From Planctomycetaceae bacterium UBA2671 (GTDB lineage Bacteria; Planctomycetota; Planctomycetia; Planctomycetales; Planctomycetaceae), in NCBI GenBank assembly GCA_002359185.1, contig DEML01000095.1:1-12248 (forward strand): DNA of 12,248 nucleotides, in the 5' to 3' direction. Below the pieces are notes generated by a model. It made no database searches. It was not told where the DNA came from and saw nothing but the letters and a program-made list of their open reading frames with translations. Shown here piece after piece: positions 6,601 through 12,248 of the stretch (positions within the stretch are counted from its first letter, which is position 1; each line of letters starts with the position of its first letter). The position numbers were made by a program, and so were the translations under genes.

Positions 6601-8474
6601 ATTCGCAATATTCTTATCCAAAGAGAGAACTCGTAGCAAACTCAAAGCCTGTAAAATCAGAGGATTTACTAAACCATAGAGCAATGATGTTTGAATCTGC
6701 AATTGTTCAGGCTAGCAAAATGTTGTTGCTAAGTTGGAGTGCCATTGAATTGTGGCAAGCGAGTTCCGCCAATGTTGCATGGTTAGGCGAAGATCATCGG
6801 AATGCGATTATGAAATCTCTTAGATCAGTAAATAAAAAAATTATCAATTCATCTCAAACCAAAAATGTCAAAGCCAAGCTTTCGTCCAGACTGACAATTT
6901 GTATTAACGAATTTAATCAAATTCACAAAGCTCTTGAAGCAGCTGTGGTGCTCGAAGGTGGGAGAAGTAAAAGAGCAGCGTCATCATGGTCTACAGCTGA
7001 ATCAATTATGATGCAACTTGCTCAAGAACAAAACCAGGTCAACAACAGGCAAAGTAGCAATATGTCTAAATTAATCTCATTGGAGCATGGGGTTGAATCC
7101 ATAAGCAAAACGGCAAAAGAATTTAATGAGCATTTAAAGAAGGCGTTTCAGGATGCGGACAAAAAGGTGATGTCACTCTGGGAACAAATCCTTGATGTTG
7201 CTGATAATGTCACTTCTGCTACAGAAAGTTTTGGTATTAAAAAAGCAATCTGGAAATCAAAAGCTTCCACCAAAGATTTCCAGAATGTGATTTGGGCACT
7301 TGGCGAAGCTGGTTATGTCCTGCTGCGGCGGGCTAAATTGTTGTACCACTCAAAAAACGAAATCAGTACGGAAACTTGGCTACAATCCACAATTTGCTGT
7401 AACTTGGGCATAGATTTATGTAAACATCTTCCGGCTTGGACTCTAGGATATGAAGTAGAATCTAAAATTAAAATGCACTCGATTTACTCCATTGGATTGG
7501 CAAATATAGGACGTTTTTACGAAGCGAATCGCCATTTAAATGAAGCTCAGGCTCTTTTGAGTAAGAGTAAAAACGAGAGTAAACGAGGATATGCCATTAT
7601 TGCACTCAGAAGAGCTGAAGTGAAATTGACAGAATGCTTTTGGATTGGTCGATTTTTGCAAGAGCATCTCGAATATGACTTCACTGTTGCTGGAGAATTA
7701 TCGCTTATGAAGCTTAGTAATTCTGTATCCGAGAATTCAATAAAAATGAAGATCGAAACATTCCTCTTACCCTCTGTTTCGATGGGGGCTGCAGAGTGCT
7801 GGGAATACGACAATCTCCAGAAATCGTTGAACCCAACCTCATATTCAAAAGGTAAATTGCAAAATGAGTATAAGGTAATTCCCCCATGCATTTTTGAGTG
7901 TATTCGCGAAGCTAAGCCAGTTGGCTTTAAAAAAAACGATGCTATGTTGAATAAAGCGTGGCAGCTGGCAACTCAGGCACGGCTCCGTGTACTCTTTTCC
8001 GCTTTGCTCGACGAAGCCTCTCGATCATTAGAAATCGCTGAGAAAAATTTAGGAGGAGTAGCCCAGAGTAGCTTATGGTGGAGCAGGCTTCATACTCTAC
8101 GCTTGCGTATCTATGGACTATTGAAATATCTCCCAAATGATGCCGAACTATGCATAATCTTCCGTAAGCAATCAGCAGATCATGGAATATTCAAGAATTT
8201 TATGGCCGCGATGAGAATTGCAGGAGAAGACGATTTCCGACGTCTCAGAGCATTGAAATACTTTCTTGAAGCCAATAGATGGTACTGTAACTTTATGAAA
8301 CAGCATGATGAATCAGAACATGACTCACTATTATTATATTTACCCGAATCTATGGATAGAGCTCGAAAGTATGCCATTGAGTTGATGGAGAGTAACAATG
8401 GAAAAGATAATGAGAATTTATTGAAAATTGCTATTGAAAGATGTATCAACGAACACACCGAATTGAAAATATGA
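3657..8474 (+). CDS. Giant SIR2 NADase with degenerate STAND-like NTPase and TPR-like tail
   Basis: This 1605-residue protein begins with a SIR2 domain: GSGMS (34-38), TTNFD (273-277, putative catalytic N275), KLHG (316-319, putative catalytic H318) and VVGYSGND (374-381). In defence proteins such domains destroy NAD+ on infection. A STAND-like region follows, but the P-loop reads SPGGIVRAS (570-578), with VRA where GK[ST] is expected, and the Walker B region reads LVMLCGRD (679-686) without the usual Asp. A winged-helix/linker-like stretch (WIGEWYQKAY ... ESIYHLLSSAVY, 951-982) leads to a long alpha-helical C-terminus with TPR-like helices near 1270-1330. The order matches Avs5-like SIR2-STAND sensors, but nucleotide switching is probably lost. 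The start is either GTG 3657 or ATG 3672 (MSRKNHTSDF); neither has a well-placed ribosome site. The gene looks more AT-rich than its neighbours, consistent with transfer, and appears to act as a single-gene system. Confidence 0.88.
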   Translation: MVPSIMSRKNHTSDFITEIIKDAHNGRCFVPFIGSGMSSPSGIIMGIEFTNYLAFTTYLVLCDPTMRDLTHGEGQTSHWDLHEQGWPPLPSSKEVDQAREWIHEQFTSICNKLCLQIDYDTNKKIQSLGREKVASTTLDSLASSISQPAIPMILRSSILSDDQERVRQLKKMLGAPMPRQEVRLNQVVQRDLSYTDSVVDAGIRSLGDWRETLSFLASVRVHNARPPQLSIDELDTSIIDHFNATITRDKRPNLGHKIISHLSEPMRINTILTTNFDTLTEDAYRSMSIPLTVLPVSSRGDLPHPRTVSSCDALVKLHGEAHDTRADLSLDEEPKNEDKATFSAYMSRGTGHLLKKWPELQRVRRNHRSCRLLVVGYSGNDHRCIQMIKHWLERTPDDPKIYWICFSTADEEKISRLFASNSYLGKVHTVLNSRPDLLLYELYQRLVLALPPGGLTYEFSHELPPARQKAFDNVPKTVWNVVTETLQATETSGLAANYAPRLLRDAAVLINKNNILDATLKSKEGLSNSNILGCAIPWSPHYRFPSLNVNDSEFKSSIESLSFRPTIIDSPGGIVRASALAAKELSSQYYKKVFWIELQDYLDADALLGDLLRSIALRYGHFQAKHVTTHPFTHGLSIHDARESGDKIDIELFKYKSAKLRDHLESILSEYRVDPFSMLVMLCGRDSYGNGAGLLPSTWSDDSRNFKQLHFIIEVLGLVGIPTVYFPCSEARTSRKMKFLNSVSVITESGNTELSEDEHGTAPEVGNKDRKWPFDLVYEESIKHQPQAENDAFCLMNNFANDMSVFKNIVAEALSDFYKVTSESDNEIMQFCVRPGLKSHEIKKMHFIYALTLYRHSRHTNAISSEGTFPCPYRFQPRAIDNDFIRSMQAQKWVSELSECRVFFTKPGGALWMHRDVREALHLIIEQTKIPNQNGRQNLTFRELRGRLHFWIGEWYQKAYCSSGHITPIVESIYHLLSSAVYSQYSYPKRELVANSKPVKSEDLLNHRAMMFESAIVQASKMLLLSWSAIELWQASSANVAWLGEDHRNAIMKSLRSVNKKIINSSQTKNVKAKLSSRLTICINEFNQIHKALEAAVVLEGGRSKRAASSWSTAESIMMQLAQEQNQVNNRQSSNMSKLISLEHGVESISKTAKEFNEHLKKAFQDADKKVMSLWEQILDVADNVTSATESFGIKKAIWKSKASTKDFQNVIWALGEAGYVLLRRAKLLYHSKNEISTETWLQSTICCNLGIDLCKHLPAWTLGYEVESKIKMHSIYSIGLANIGRFYEANRHLNEAQALLSKSKNESKRGYAIIALRRAEVKLTECFWIGRFLQEHLEYDFTVAGELSLMKLSNSVSENSIKMKIETFLLPSVSMGAAECWEYDNLQKSLNPTSYSKGKLQNEYKVIPPCIFECIREAKPVGFKKNDAMLNKAWQLATQARLRVLFSALLDEASRSLEIAEKNLGGVAQSSLWWSRLHTLRLRIYGLLKYLPNDAELCIIFRKQSADHGIFKNFMAAMRIAGEDDFRRLRALKYFLEANRWYCNFMKQHDESEHDSLLLYLPESMDRARKYAIELMESNNGKDNENLLKIAIERCINEHTELKI

Positions 8475-8479
8475 AACGA

Positions 8480-8523
8480 AAGCGATCAAATAATATATTT
8501 ATAAAATTCAAGTATTATCGCTT
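8480..8523 (+). terminator. Weak hairpin after the SIR2 gene
   Basis: AAGCGAT (8480-8486) pairs with ATCGCTT (8517-8523), and AATA/TATT can extend the stem past a small bulge. It begins 6 nt after the stop codon. The loop is AT-rich and no T-run follows directly, so termination is only possible, not clear. Confidence 0.25.
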
Positions 8524-8684
8524 GGGCACAATCGAGAAGAATTTGTTTTATTTTCGATATGCTTGTCCCAGCGTTGTGTGAGTTGGTCGAAGAATTGTAG
8601 AATCTTTGCAGGCCGAGTGGAGACCTGTCGAGCGAGCAGGACACAGCCCTGTAGGTCTCTTTGCGAAATGGTCAGTTATCGTGC
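8524..8684. other. Gene-free stretch with a GAGACCT hairpin
   Basis: I see no credible gene here. GAGACCT (8620-8626) and AGGTCTC (8653-8659) form a 7-bp inverted repeat enclosing a smaller CAGG/CCTG stem (8637-8640 with 8648-8651). This could be a small structured RNA or mobile-element debris. Confidence 0.3.
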
Positions 8685-8998
8685 ATGTTGATCGATACCG
8701 AGAAAGAGCATGGTCGTCCTCCTGTGAGAAAGAGTGAGTGTGATTTACCAGTGATAGGAAAATCACAATTCCCACTCAAAGCAACTCTTTCATCGATATC
8801 AAAGGGCAATTGACCGAGGCTGTCTACTACCTGCAGAAACGTTTCCGGCTGGATGTCCAGGCAATCATTGACCTGCAGACAATCGAGGACGAACCGGAAC
8901 GCATGAGTCGCTACGAACGGGAACTGCGGAAGATTGTCGATTATCTCGACCGGCATCATCGATGGGAATTTTCCGAAGCGGTAGAACTGTGGGATTGA
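8685..8998 (+). pseudogene. Possible frameshifted small-gene remnant
   Basis: Two open frames meet here. The first runs from ATG 8685 for 42 residues (MLIDTEKEHGRPPVRKSE...) to a TGA at 8811. The second, in another frame, is open from 8744 and gives a charged, helical peptide (TEAVYYLQKRFRLDVQAIID ... WEFSEAVELWD) ending at 8998. The second half has natural-looking composition but no good start: only TTG at 8810. A single frameshift near 8790-8810 would join them. The family is not recognised. Alternatively, only the C-terminal half is a short real gene or a fragment of a larger lost gene. An 8-bp hairpin (TGTGATTT 8739-8746 with AAATCACA 8760-8767) lies inside. Confidence 0.3.
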
Positions 8999-9310
8999 TC
9001 GGAAACCTGACACTCAAAACGGGTCCTCCGCTGGGGGCCTTGCCTGCAGGGGCCTTCACACTGCAGATTTTGTGCCTATCACACATCACAAAAGTAATGT
9101 CAGTCAGTCGCATGTCGGACGGTCGGACTTACGGGTCCTTCCGGCTCAATCTGAGGATTGGGACGCACTTCACGGCGAAACTTTTCTGCATGAGGAAAAT
9201 TTTTGCATGTCAACGACGACAACACTTTGAGAGTAGTGCACAAGACCGAGAATCGACCGTTTCAGACTATTATTCAAGTGCTTTTGAAGGTTTTCGCCAA
9301 TGAGTTTAGC
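8999..9310. other. Gene-poor spacer with short direct repeats
   Basis: No convincing coding frame is present; the open frames have unnatural composition. Short direct repeats include two GGGGCCTT copies near 9034-9056 and two GTCGGAC copies (9114-9120 and 9122-9128). It reads like decayed intergenic or element-derived DNA. Confidence 0.35.
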
Positions 9311-9342
9311 AGAAAAGAAAAACCCACGTCCTCTGGACGTGG
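9311..9342 (-). terminator. Terminator-like hairpin (leftward) or IS200/IS605-type end
   Basis: CCACGTCC (9324-9331), TCT loop, GGACGTGG (9335-9342) is a perfect 8-bp stem. Read leftward, it is followed by a T-rich tail (GTTTTTCTTTTCT), the form of a rho-independent terminator on the minus strand. No minus-strand gene is visible upstream of it, so a role as the left hairpin of a small IS200/IS605-type element is equally likely. Confidence 0.45.
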
Positions 9343-9546
9343 TCAGAGATAAATGGCTCCGCCAGTTTCAAATTGTCACTGTGTGTTTATTAAATGTCAT
9401 TTGTAATGACACTTGGCGTTTAATTCTGTTTGGAATTTGATGTGACACCAAATGGAGTTGAAACGATGATCCCGAAATCAGGTCACTCAGAATTCATGCC
9501 CTATGGGCTTAACTCAAAGCCCCCACCTCTGGTGGGGGATATTTAC
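9324..9546 (+). mobile_element. Possible IS200/IS605-type mini-element or omega-RNA remnant
   Basis: Two hairpins of the same design bound this stretch: CCACGTCC-TCT-GGACGTGG (9324-9342) and CCCCCACC-TCT-GGTGGGGG (9520-9538), each an 8-bp perfect stem with a TCT loop. The right one, with its AAAG lead-in, a small GCCC-TAT-GGGC stem just before it (9498-9508) and TTTAC just after it (9542-9546), resembles right ends and guide-RNA 3' ends of IS200/IS605 TnpB elements. A further 7-bp hairpin (TGTCATT-TGT-AATGACA, 9395-9411) lies inside. One open frame across the right end (from 9439, VTPNGVETM ... NSKPPPLVGD) could be a decayed TnpB tail. No transposase gene is present, so it would be non-autonomous or a relic. 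The family assignment rests on shape only. Confidence 0.35.
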
Positions 9547-10014
9547 TGTGTCCAAAGTGTGACATCGAAAACCCCCAGGGGGTCATAATCTCTGGAAATG
9601 ATCTTTTCCAAACCTCACTAGCAATCGGAAAGATTTCTGCGGGGTATTTTGAGGGGGTGGGGGTATTGCATGCTGGAAATGAGATTATCCCAGATTTTAA
9701 GAGAGCAACGATAAGGCAATACTCTGTGCATGAAAATATGGAAATCCTGATTTCACAATGATGTTCTGAAATAGAAACATTTTCTCATGTTTTTTTAAGA
9801 TAATTTACCACAATTAATTCATTACGCTTATGCTTCCGATTTCTAGTAACGAGTTGATTGGTCGGCAATTGTTTGCCAAAATAAATTTTTGGAGTTTATA
9901 TCGTTAAATGTGGTTTCACATTGGTTATGAATGTGATCGCTTCGGTAACAGTAGCCAATATTTTCGATATCAGCACCAATGCCAAATCCTTTGAAAATCC
10001 ACTCATTCTAAATC
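9539..10014. other. AT-rich intergenic region with small palindromes
   Basis: No gene is supported. Visible structures are the palindrome ACCCCC-A-GGGGGT (9571-9583), a G-rich run (9653-9663), a 10-bp direct repeat CTGGAAATGA (9592-9601 and 9673-9682), a GGCAA/TTGCC hairpin (9864-9877), and TCACATT-loop-AATGTGA (9916-9936), which lies about 80 bp before the small ORF at 10015 and could be an operator or leader structure for the following pair of genes. Confidence 0.35.
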
Positions 10015-10179
10015 ATGGAAATAAAACAATTTATGAATAAGACTGCAGGAGAGGTTAGTACGGGTTTAGCGACTGTCATGCTGCCTTCGGAACTGGTTAA
10101 CCTTATTCATAATGAACAGAATGAACCAAGATTCAAATCAATGGTCACTCACTATTCGATCATACCTCAGGATAATTAG
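10015..10179 (+). CDS. Small 54-residue protein upstream of the zinc-ribbon gene
   Basis: This short open frame starts at ATG 10015, right after an in-frame TAA, and ends TAG at 10177-10179, only 6 nt before the next ATG. The peptide (MEIKQFMNKTAGEVSTGLAT ... YSIIPQDN) has ordinary amino-acid composition, no membrane segment and no motif I recognise. No clear Shine-Dalgarno precedes it, and ATG 10033 is an alternative start. The tight spacing suggests an operon with the 205-residue membrane protein, possibly as a small partner, regulator or translational leader. It could also be chance. Confidence 0.4.
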   Translation: MEIKQFMNKTAGEVSTGLATVMLPSELVNLIHNEQNEPRFKSMVTHYSIIPQDN

Positions 10180-10185
10180 ATACTC

Positions 10186-10803
10186 ATGGCAACAAAAGTA
10201 AAATTTGCAGAAGAGGCAATCATTCCAGTTGTCAAACAATGTGTTCATTGTGGATCCACATGTAAAGAAGATATCACATGGAGGGAATACACCGGTCCAT
10301 TTAATCAGCAACCATTTTCACCGAAGAACACTGCACGCATCATGGACCGTCTCATGATAAACCCAGACGTAGTAGCTTATTGTCCAACATGCAATAAATT
10401 TTCAATCGTGTTTGAACGGAAATATTTTAAAAAGGGGAAACGTAAGTTTTTGAAACCATGGCCATCATTTGTCTTAGCAATCGTCAATGGCTTGGCCGTG
10501 TTTGTTGCTGGAGCAGCGATCTCTTATTTCTTTTCCCATTCGATATCTCAACAATTTGGACTCGGTTTGATTTGCATCAGTCCATTGGTACTGATCGCAA
10601 AATGGTATGATAGTCGTTGGATTACTCAACGAGTTTCAACTATTTCAGATAGAGCAGTAGATGAAATTCTCGTCGCTGAATATAAGCACTTCTCATCCTT
10701 AAGTTTTAATAATCCAAATGGCAGAATACCTCAACGAGATAATAAATTTTGTTCAGGATGGGAGAAACGGCAACGCAAATTGCTTAAGAGCATGGACAGG
10801 TGA
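10186..10803 (+). CDS. Zinc-ribbon protein with two transmembrane segments
   Basis: This 205-residue protein is of unknown family. The N-terminal part carries a likely zinc ribbon: CVHC (19-22), with a further Cys at 26, paired with CPTC (66-69). A basic stretch (KKGKRKF, 82-88) precedes two hydrophobic segments (about 95-116 and 124-140), so it is probably an inner-membrane protein with the ribbon and the charged C-terminus on the same side, likely cytoplasmic. The C-terminus is rich in Lys/Arg (WEKRQRKLLKSMDR). It starts 6 nt after the 54-residue ORF; an AGGA at 10169-10172 is a plausible ribosome site. Two-membrane-helix proteins with a soluble sensor domain are common in defence islands, but nothing here proves such a role. 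Confidence 0.72.
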   Translation: MATKVKFAEEAIIPVVKQCVHCGSTCKEDITWREYTGPFNQQPFSPKNTARIMDRLMINPDVVAYCPTCNKFSIVFERKYFKKGKRKFLKPWPSFVLAIVNGLAVFVAGAAISYFFSHSISQQFGLGLICISPLVLIAKWYDSRWITQRVSTISDRAVDEILVAEYKHFSSLSFNNPNGRIPQRDNKFCSGWEKRQRKLLKSMDR

Positions 10804-11004
10804 CCGCAATCCTCCGGTACAACGAACGTGATCTGTGTTCCAAAATAGGATAACCAGACAATACCAAATTCAGTGAGATATACCAGTCCACGGTTGGAGG
10901 CATAAACGCCGAGAATTTCGCTTATATGAAGCGGGGTGAGAGCATTGAAGTGGGAAAAGCTCGGCACATCAAGTTTGCGAATTTATGAACTGCCTTTCTC
11001 TCGA
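10804..11004 (-). other. Short spacer with an unassigned open frame
   Basis: On the minus strand a frame from GTG 10967 downward is open and gives a protein-like peptide (LTPLHISEILGVYASNRG ... FVVPEDCGH) before running into the shadow of the zinc-ribbon gene. It lies 37 nt past the integrase stop. It may be a remnant of a gene carried with or cut by the integrase element. No family recognised. Confidence 0.25.
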
Positions 11005-11310
11005 TCAAGCCACCTTCCGCTCAAACGACTTGATCAATCCCCCAACGTATTTTTTGACTTCAATCTGATCGATCGAAATGGTCGTCACTTCATCGGGCTC
11101 CTCCCGAATCGGCGGCAGGTCATCCCGTTCCATGTGGCTTCTTTTTGTGTTGTAATAAATCGTAAACCCGACTGTGAGATAATCGAGATGCTTCTTCCCA
11201 AACACAATAAATTTGTTGAGGCATTCCAGTTTGATCGTCTCAATAAACCGTTCGCAGCGACCATTCAGGTTCGGGGACGCTTTCGGTATCCTCTTGCTGC
11301 CATTACTCAT
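11005..11310 (-). pseudogene. Truncated rve-type integrase/transposase, C-terminal piece
   Basis: This 101-residue fragment is the end of a DDE integrase-core transposase. KASPNLNGRCERFIETIK (10-27) holds the likely catalytic Glu (E20) of the DDE triad, followed by LECLNKFIVFGKKHLDYL and YYNTKRSHMERDDLPPI typical of the rve fold's C-terminal part. The tail YVGGLIKSFERK resembles planctomycete integrases. The two catalytic Asp residues and everything before them are missing: upstream in frame, only about 20 codons precede a stop, and they overlap the neighbouring gene. The protein would be inactive. The ATG used overlaps the end of the carboxypeptidase-regulatory-like gene by 8 bp, and the homology seems to begin at that junction, which suggests a deletion or insertion breakpoint there. 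Confidence 0.8.
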
Positions 11311-12248
11311 TTGTGTCTGGAAGTTCCGGAATTTCCAATATAAATGGCTCCGTAGAGATGAGTTTTGGAATCACATACGAATCGGTGAAGTGGTGGTCGG
11401 TCAGCCATTTTCGGTTAGAGGCTTTGTATAATCGAGGGGGACAGCCAGTTGGGTAAGTCCAGGTAAACAGACCTTCTCGATTTGTCCTCACACCACCGAC
11501 GCCGACATCGTTCCACGAAATCGGATGTCCATATACGCTCCAGTCATTGGCTGGTGAGCCATCGGCGTATTGCAGACGACCACTTAGAGATTTCCTGGGG
11601 ACGTAAACTTCCGGAGGCAATGTGACGAGTTGATCGGTCACCGGAACCTCGGCTTCGATTCCCAAATGGCCGCTGCGGCCATCAAACCATGAGGTACCCG
11701 CATAACCTTCTGGTCTACTGCTCACTCGGATATTGATCGGCCCCGGCAAGACATGGGCAGTCCACCAGCCGTTCTTGTCAGTGGTCGTCGGTTTGCTTTG
11801 ACGCCAGCTTCCATCATTTATCGCAGATCCCCAGAGGACGCGTAATTTCATATCGGGGATCCCCTCTTTGGTGTCCGACTTAATGAACTGCTGACGCACA
11901 ACGACAGCGGGCACCAATTGTGGATTGTCAATTATTATGCGATCTTCACCGGGTGTTAATGACGGGATATAGGGGATCTTCATTTTCATAAGTGAATCAG
12001 CCGTGAGTGAAGAGACCATCAAAACTCGACCCGCAGCAATATTCTCAACAGAAAAACGACCATCCTCGACGAGGTCTACCACTGCTCGGCCCGACATGGG
12101 TGGCTGAGCACCACGCGTTTCCGTGAGAATTTGCAATTGCAGGTTCTCCATTTTAGAACTCTCATACCCTATAATCTGACCGCTCAGGCTGGCGGTCGGG
12201 TGCAGCGTGAGTTTGAGCGGTTCCTCCCCTTTTACCCATTGCGATGCG
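11303..12248 (-). CDS. Carboxypeptidase-regulatory-like repeat protein, 3' part
   Basis: This is the C-terminal part of a larger protein whose 5' end lies beyond the right edge. The frame is open through the boundary and reads PLKLTLHPTASLSGQIIGYE before the internal Met at 12151, a typical start of a carboxypeptidase-regulatory-like (beta-sandwich) repeat. Further repeats follow, with SDTKEGIPDMKLRVLWG ... TTTDKNGWW and KSLSGRLQYADGSPANDWSV ... TNREGLFTWTYP, the usual 'added value / tnr-G-f' pattern. Such repeats mediate protein-protein or surface interactions and in planctomycetes are often fused to M56/BlaR1-type peptidases; that head would be outside the window. The C-terminus (ELPDTNE) ends within 8 bp of overlap with an integrase fragment, so the natural end may have been altered. 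Confidence 0.75.
   Translation of the reverse strand, partial: ASQWVKGEEPLKLTLHPTASLSGQIIGYESSKMENLQLQILTETRGAQPPMSGRAVVDLVEDGRFSVENIAAGRVLMVSSLTADSLMKMKIPYIPSLTPGEDRIIIDNPQLVPAVVVRQQFIKSDTKEGIPDMKLRVLWGSAINDGSWRQSKPTTTDKNGWWTAHVLPGPINIRVSSRPEGYAGTSWFDGRSGHLGIEAEVPVTDQLVTLPPEVYVPRKSLSGRLQYADGSPANDWSVYGHPISWNDVGVGGVRTNREGLFTWTYPTGCPPRLYKASNRKWLTDHHFTDSYVIPKLISTEPFILEIPELPDTNE

Noticed and set aside
8672..9013. Minus-strand 113-codon frame
   Set aside because: It is antisense to a more protein-like plus-strand frame (8744-8998), with unnatural composition and no ribosome site.
8962..9303. Plus-strand 113-codon frame after the remnant
   Set aside because: Composition is not protein-like, there are no motifs, and it runs through short direct repeats and spacer DNA.
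9439..9594. Intact TnpB C-terminus across the right hairpin
   Set aside because: The frame is short, preceded by a stop about 8 codons upstream, and lacks the RuvC and zinc-finger motifs. It is mentioned only as a possible relic.
9641..9663. G-quadruplex from the GGGG, GGGGG and GGGGG runs
   Set aside because: Only three long runs are present, so a stable canonical four-run quadruplex is not supported.
10936..11431. Plus-strand frames over the integrase fragment
   Set aside because: They are antisense shadows of the clearly recognisable minus-strand integrase and repeat-protein frames.
1..12248. CRISPR array or tRNA gene
   Set aside because: I found no regularly spaced direct repeats and no recognisable tRNA T-loop/acceptor pattern on either strand.

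Overview
The window looks like accessory DNA from a Planctomycetota genome. The case rests on two features. One is a truncated integrase with the C-terminal tail I associate with planctomycete transposases (RSHMERD-LPPIREEPDEV ... YVGGL-KSFERK). The other is the end of a long protein built of carboxypeptidase-regulatory-like repeats, common in that phylum. Base composition is moderate on the flanks and visibly more AT-rich in the giant gene at 3657-8474, which fits an acquired island.

Left block (117-2854, minus strand): a two-gene operon. The upstream gene encodes a protein with the layout of an SF2 helicase whose Walker A and DEAD/DEAH motifs are gone. It overlaps by ATGA the start of a reverse transcriptase with an intact catalytic core (D194, D200, YSDD). 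I see no group II intron RNA around the RT, so it looks like a domesticated RT with a dedicated partner. This is the best candidate for an undescribed system. Facing it, 24 bp away, is a small DoxX-type membrane protein (2879-3256).

Middle block: after the DoxX gene lies a clean 154-bp MITE (3296-3449) with 19-bp terminal inverted repeats (18/19 matching) and a perfect 9-bp target duplication. Next comes a good sigma70-like promoter (3557-3585) driving a 1605-residue SIR2 protein (3657-8474). Its N-terminal SIR2 NADase motifs are intact. A STAND-like NTPase region follows with a degenerate P-loop, then a long alpha-helical, TPR-like sensor region. The layout resembles Avs5-type anti-phage proteins, but the NTPase site looks dead.

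Right block: 8475-10014 is mostly gene-poor and scrambled. It holds a possible frameshifted gene remnant (8685-8998) and two matching 8-bp stem, TCT-loop hairpins (9324-9342 and 9520-9538) that look like ends of an IS200/IS605-type mini-element or its RNA. Then come a small 54-residue ORF and, 6 nt later, a 205-residue zinc-ribbon protein with two membrane segments (10186-10803). The C-terminal piece of an rve-type integrase (11005-11310, minus) abuts and overlaps by 8 bp the end of the carboxypeptidase-regulatory-like protein (11303 to the right edge, minus), whose 5' end lies outside the window.

Overall this is a defence-island-like region: an RT module, a SIR2-STAND-like protein and a small membrane pair, embedded among mobile-element debris.
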